NCBI GenBank assembly: GCA_023395675.1
Contig: JAEWYL010000074.1
Span: 1 to 15,412 of the forward strand
Direction of reading: 5' to 3'
DNA: 15,412 nucleotides
Source: Chloroflexota bacterium
Lineage (GTDB): Bacteria > Chloroflexota > Anaerolineae > Anaerolineales > UBA4823
In this document: positions 13,151 through 15,412 of the stretch, one piece after another
Position numbering within the stretch: position 1 is the stretch's first letter
Layout: every line of letters begins with the position of its first letter
Program-made: the position numbers and the translations under genes
Notes under the pieces: generated by a model
What the model saw: only the letters and a program-made list of their open reading frames with translations
Told to the model about the DNA's origin: nothing
Database searches by the model: none

Positions 13151-14083
13151 TCAGGATACCAGTATTTCGATCTCGCTCGTGCTGCGGCGCTCATCCAGCC
13201 AGGATTGGAGCGCCTGGAATTGAAGCTCCAGGAGGGCGTCGGGCTCGAGCAGGCGCTCAGCCTCCCGCCCGACCACCTGCAGGATGTGGAACCCGGCGGC
13301 GGTCTGGATCACCTGGCTGTGCTCTCCGGGCTGGAGGCTGAAGGCGGCCTCCTCCAGGCCCCTGTCCGGCAGATAGCCGCGCGGGAACCAGCCCAGCTCG
13401 CCGCCGGCGACCGGGTCGTATTCTCTCGCCAGGGTGGCGAAATCAACGCCGTTCTCCAGGCGGGCCAGGGTCTCCTGCGCCGCGGCCGCATCCGGCAGCA
13501 GGATCTGGCGCGCGTGGACCTGCTCCGCGGTTCCGGGCAGCTCTTCCAGGATGCGGTCGCGCATCCAGGCGGCGGCGGCAGAACGCGCCAGGCTGCGGCG
13601 GAATGATTCCTCGCTGTAGCCCTGGGCCTCCATCCAGCCCTGCAGGGCCTGCGCCCCGCCCATCTCCGCGCTCAGCTGCTCCACCCGCGCCTGCAGGCCG
13701 GCCTCGTCCAGGGTATATCCGGCCTCGCCGGCTGCCTGGGCCAGGAGCAGCTCTTCCACCAGGTTATCCAGCACCCGGTTTTTTTCCTCCGCCGGCAGGT
13801 CCGCCGGAGCGATACCGGCCGCCGAGGCAAAGCGCGCCAGCTCCGCCTCGTACTCCTCCTGCGTGATCCCCTCCCCGTTCACGCGCGCCGCCAGGGGCGC
13901 AGGCGTGGGGGAAGGCTCCTCCGCGGTGGGCGAGGCGGCCGGGGTTTCCTGGGTGGGGTCAGCCGCCTGCGCGGTGGGGGTGAGCGGCGCGGGCTCCGGG
14001 CCGGTGCGCCCGCAGGCGCTCGCGACCAGGAGCAGGCACAGACAGAACAGAATTTTGAACCGTCCGGGGTATTTGGCTACCAT
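13151..14083 (-). CDS. SurA/PrsA-like parvulin peptidyl-prolyl isomerase lipoprotein
   Basis: A 310-residue exported foldase. A hydrophobic segment (10-20) ends in a lipobox-like ASAC with Cys24, predicting a lipid-anchored protein, then a Thr/Pro/Ala-rich linker (about 30-65). A SurA-N-like helical chaperone part (about 66-180) begins 'VNGEGITQEEYEAEL'. The parvulin domain (about 187-272) shows 'VHARQILL', 'GVDFATLAREYD', 'GGELGWFPRG', 'LEEAAFSLQPGE' and 'TAAGFHILQV', with expected histidines 190 and 266. It should catalyse proline isomerisation or chaperone secreted proteins outside the membrane. The -3 lipobox position is Ala rather than the usual Leu, an accepted variant. The ATG at 14083 has no ribosome site, but a TATAAT lies eight bases upstream, suggesting a leaderless mRNA. 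It is the first gene of a pair with 12375-13112. Confidence 0.9.
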   Translation of the reverse strand: MVAKYPGRFKILFCLCLLLVASACGRTGPEPAPLTPTAQAADPTQETPAASPTAEEPSPTPAPLAARVNGEGITQEEYEAELARFASAAGIAPADLPAEEKNRVLDNLVEELLLAQAAGEAGYTLDEAGLQARVEQLSAEMGGAQALQGWMEAQGYSEESFRRSLARSAAAAWMRDRILEELPGTAEQVHARQILLPDAAAAQETLARLENGVDFATLAREYDPVAGGELGWFPRGYLPDRGLEEAAFSLQPGEHSQVIQTAAGFHILQVVGREAERLLEPDALLELQFQALQSWLDERRSTSEIEILVS

Positions 14084-14091
14084 TAGGGCAA

Positions 14092-14097
14092 ATTATA
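14092..14097 (-). promoter_or_regulatory. -10 box of the parvulin gene (leaderless)
   Basis: On the minus strand a perfect TATAAT is followed after only eight bases by the ATG at 14083, so transcription would begin about one or two bases before or at the start codon. No matching -35 hexamer at 16-18 bases is obvious. Confidence 0.5.
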
Positions 14098-14142
14098 CCC
14101 TCGTTCACAATCCGCGCCTGTCCAGTAAAGCGCCTTGCGGGA

Positions 14143-14172
14143 TTGTAAAGTAACCGCAAATCAGGCTACAAT
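14143..14172 (+). promoter_or_regulatory. Promoter of plsC
   Basis: TTGTAA (14143-14148), an 18-base spacer and TACAAT (14167-14172) form a plausible sigma-70-type promoter. The start would be near 14179, with a leader of about 36 bases. It is back to back with the minus-strand -10 box at 14092-14097. Confidence 0.55.
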
Positions 14173-14214
14173 AGCGGTACCGAGAAAAATCACAGGAGTA
14201 TCCTTCATCCACTT

Positions 14215-14904
14215 ATGCAGCCCGAGACCATACGCTCCTTCGCCCGTTTTCTATATCACAACCTGGCCCACCTGGATATCGCCGGGCTGGAAAAAGTGCC
14301 GCTCGAGGGCGGACTGCTCATCGCCACCAACCATCTCAGCCGCCTGGACCCGCCGCTGGTCTACGTCACCATCCAGCGCAGTGACATGACCGCCATGGTT
14401 GCCGACACCTATAAGAAATTCCCGGGCATCAACTGGCTGATTAAAAAGGTAAGGGGCATCTGGGTCGCCCGGGGAGAAGCGGACGTGCGCGCCCTCAAGG
14501 AAGCGCGCCAGTACCTGCAGGCCGGCGGGGCTCTGGGCATCGCCCCGGAGGGCACCCGCAGCAGGCAGGGCAGCCTGCTCCCCGGCAAGACCGGGGCCGC
14601 CTACCTGGCCGATAAAGCCGGGGTCCCGGTCCTGCCGACCGCCGCCTGGGGCACCGAGGACGCCGTCGCCCGGCTGCTGACCCTGCGCAAACCGCGCATC
14701 TACCTGCGCTTTGGCGACCCCGTGCTGCTGCCGCCGGTGGAGCGCCGCACCCGGGAACAGGACCTGCAGCGCAACACGGACGAGATCATGTGCCGCATCG
14801 CCGCCCTGCTGCCCGAGCAGTACCGCGGCGTGTACGCCGATCACCCCAGGCTCAAAGAACTGCTGGGGGAGGCGCGGCCTGTCAGCGCCGGTCCCACGAT
14901 TTAA
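14215..14904 (+). CDS. plsC: 1-acyl-sn-glycerol-3-phosphate acyltransferase (PlsC family)
   Basis: A 229-residue PlsC-type acyltransferase. The catalytic HX4D motif is NHLSRLD (His40, Asp45), motif II is 'GIWVARGE' with Arg86, motif III is PEGTRS (111-116) and motif IV is 'VPVLPTA' (137-143). These residues bind and acylate glycerol phosphate; the expected product is phosphatidic acid, made at the cytoplasmic face of the membrane. No full membrane helix is predicted, so association is probably by amphipathic segments. Length is typical of the short family. The ATG at 14215 has AGGAG at 14194-14198, about 16 bases upstream, which is farther than usual; no better in-frame start lies between. 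It is divergent from the foldase gene. Substrate specificity within the family cannot be read from the sequence. Confidence 0.9.
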   Translation: MQPETIRSFARFLYHNLAHLDIAGLEKVPLEGGLLIATNHLSRLDPPLVYVTIQRSDMTAMVADTYKKFPGINWLIKKVRGIWVARGEADVRALKEARQYLQAGGALGIAPEGTRSRQGSLLPGKTGAAYLADKAGVPVLPTAAWGTEDAVARLLTLRKPRIYLRFGDPVLLPPVERRTREQDLQRNTDEIMCRIAALLPEQYRGVYADHPRLKELLGEARPVSAGPTI

Positions 14905-14949
14905 CCGCCTCCTGAAAAATTGCCGGAAGTGCCGTACAGGCTCGGCGGG
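14905..14949. other. Spacer between plsC and the 154-nt repeats
   Basis: This short spacer follows plsC without a recognisable intrinsic terminator or gene. The whole gene-free stretch to the window end consists of this spacer, the 154-nt repeat array, a promoter and a leader RNA. Confidence 0.5.
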
Positions 14950-15279
14950 GGAACACGGACCGGGCGAAATCCTGTGCGTGCGCGGATATGCGCCATTCGA
15001 GCGCGACCGGTAGGGGCACGGCGGTGAATCTTCCGAAACCGGCGAAAAAACGCCTCCAGCCGTGCCCTTCCTCGCCCCGATAATCCGTTTTCCCGCCGCG
15101 CCGGGGGCACGGACCGGGCGAAATCCTGTGCGTGCGCGAATATGCTCCGTTCGAGCGCGACGGGTAGGGGCACGGCGGTGAATCCTCCGAAACCGGCGTA
15201 AAAACGCCTCCAGCCGTGCCCTGCCTCGCCCCGAATATCCGTTATCCCGCCGCGCCGGGGGCACGGACCGGGCGAAACA
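14950..15279. repeat. 154-nt tandem repeat, about 2.1 copies, with internal hairpin
   Basis: CACGGACCGGGCGAA begins at 14954, 15108 and 15262, a constant spacing of 154. The third copy breaks off after GGGCGAAA. Each full unit contains a long inverted repeat: GGGCACGGC at 15014-15022 with GCCGTGCCC at 15059-15067, and GGGCACGGC at 15168-15176 with GCCGTGCCC at 15213-15221. Inside it a small GGCG/CGCC hairpin has an A-rich loop. The copies differ by scattered substitutions only. No frame looks coding. This appears to be an intergenic, probably dispersed, structured repeat; it is unrelated to the 94-nt repeat at 4217-4403. Confidence 0.88.
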
Positions 15280-15299
15280 ACCTCCCTGCCTCCCCGCGC

Positions 15300-15328
15300 T
15301 TGACATCCAACCCTGTTTTGGAGATAAT
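15300..15328 (+). promoter_or_regulatory. Near-consensus sigma-70-type promoter
   Basis: TTGACA (15300-15305) matches the consensus perfectly, the spacer is 17 bases, and GATAAT (15323-15328) matches at five of six positions. It is the strongest promoter in the window. It begins 21 bases after the last repeat copy, with a transcription start expected near 15335. Confidence 0.85.
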
Positions 15329-15335
15329 AAGGGGC

Positions 15336-15412
15336 ACAACCTGTTACGAACGGCGACGACAGAGGAAAGTAAGCCGGTGAAAACCGACAGGGAGGCGGCG
15401 GGCGCAGACTGA
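15336..15412 (+). ncRNA. Probable T-box leader, 5' part of Stem I (truncated)
   Basis: Downstream of the promoter the leader shows the order expected for T-box Stem I: AGAGGAAAGTA (15361-15371) fits the conserved purine-rich AGUA segment; then a small hairpin CGGT-GAAA-ACCG; then CAGGGAGG, which resembles the conserved AGAGAG/AGCGAG element; then GGCGGGCGCAGACTGA, which resembles the apical G-rich segment normally closed by a C-rich arm. The specifier loop, antiterminator and controlled gene would lie beyond the edge. T-boxes bind uncharged tRNA and control aminoacyl-tRNA synthetase or amino-acid genes. The frame GTG (15377) to TGA (15412), 11 codons, is the alternative, a leader peptide. Confidence 0.55.

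Noticed and set aside
14950..15279. Repeat protein encoded by the 154-nt repeats
   Set aside because: A period of 154 is not a multiple of three, so the frame changes between copies, and no ribosome site is present.

Overview
The window is GC-rich, densely coded bacterial DNA, most likely from the Chloroflexota, probably class Anaerolineae. This is inferred from several traits: secreted proteins with Thr/Pro-rich linkers, a C-terminal 'LYLPQV'-type tail that resembles the 'YLPLV' ending common in secreted proteins of that group, a lipoprotein-type parvulin, and a Gram-positive-like yqeY/pgpH/ybeY/dgkA gene set. No rRNA, tRNA, CRISPR array, transposase or phage gene was seen.

Layout. Positions 1-689 (minus) hold a tandem-FHA protein that runs off the left edge, with a good promoter at 796-825. 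Behind that promoter is a strong hairpin (838-885) that acts as a terminator on the minus strand. A small lipocalin-like protein of unknown function (986-1423, plus) converges on a large secreted chimera (1447-3831, minus), in which a C39-like cysteine peptidase domain is joined to half of an oligopeptide-binding protein and a C-terminal beta-rich region. Positions 3832-4735 contain no gene. They hold an AT-rich stretch, two tandem copies of a 94-nt palindromic repeat, a strongly nested inverted-repeat structure that may be an RNA, and the yqeY promoter.

Positions 4736-8482 form a conserved housekeeping cluster on the plus strand: yqeY, pgpH (7TM-HD c-di-AMP phosphodiesterase), ybeY (rRNA maturation endonuclease) and dgkA (undecaprenol/diacylglycerol kinase). 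It looks like a compact version of the Firmicutes rpsU-yqeY...phoH-pgpH-ybeY-dgkA-era neighbourhood, without phoH between yqeY and pgpH and without era after dgkA. A second plus-strand pair follows: an endonuclease IV-like TIM-barrel protein and a SERCA-like P2A calcium ATPase with all expected Ca2+ ligands, closed by an excellent bidirectional terminator (12314-12347).

Positions 12375-14083 (minus) hold two envelope genes, probably an operon: a parvulin-type foldase lipoprotein and a membrane-anchored protein with a Thr/Pro-rich stalk and a lineage-type C-terminal domain. The foldase gene probably makes a leaderless mRNA. Divergent from it is plsC (14215-14904). The right end holds 2.1 copies of an exact-period 154-nt repeat, then a near-consensus sigma-70-type promoter (15300-15328), then what looks like the start of a T-box leader cut off by the window edge. 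An aminoacyl-tRNA synthetase or amino-acid gene is predicted just outside.

The most interesting items are the peptidase/solute-binding chimera, the two different structured repeat families, the nested RNA-like structure at 4415-4521, and the truncated T-box. I found no clear defence system or other novel multi-gene system.
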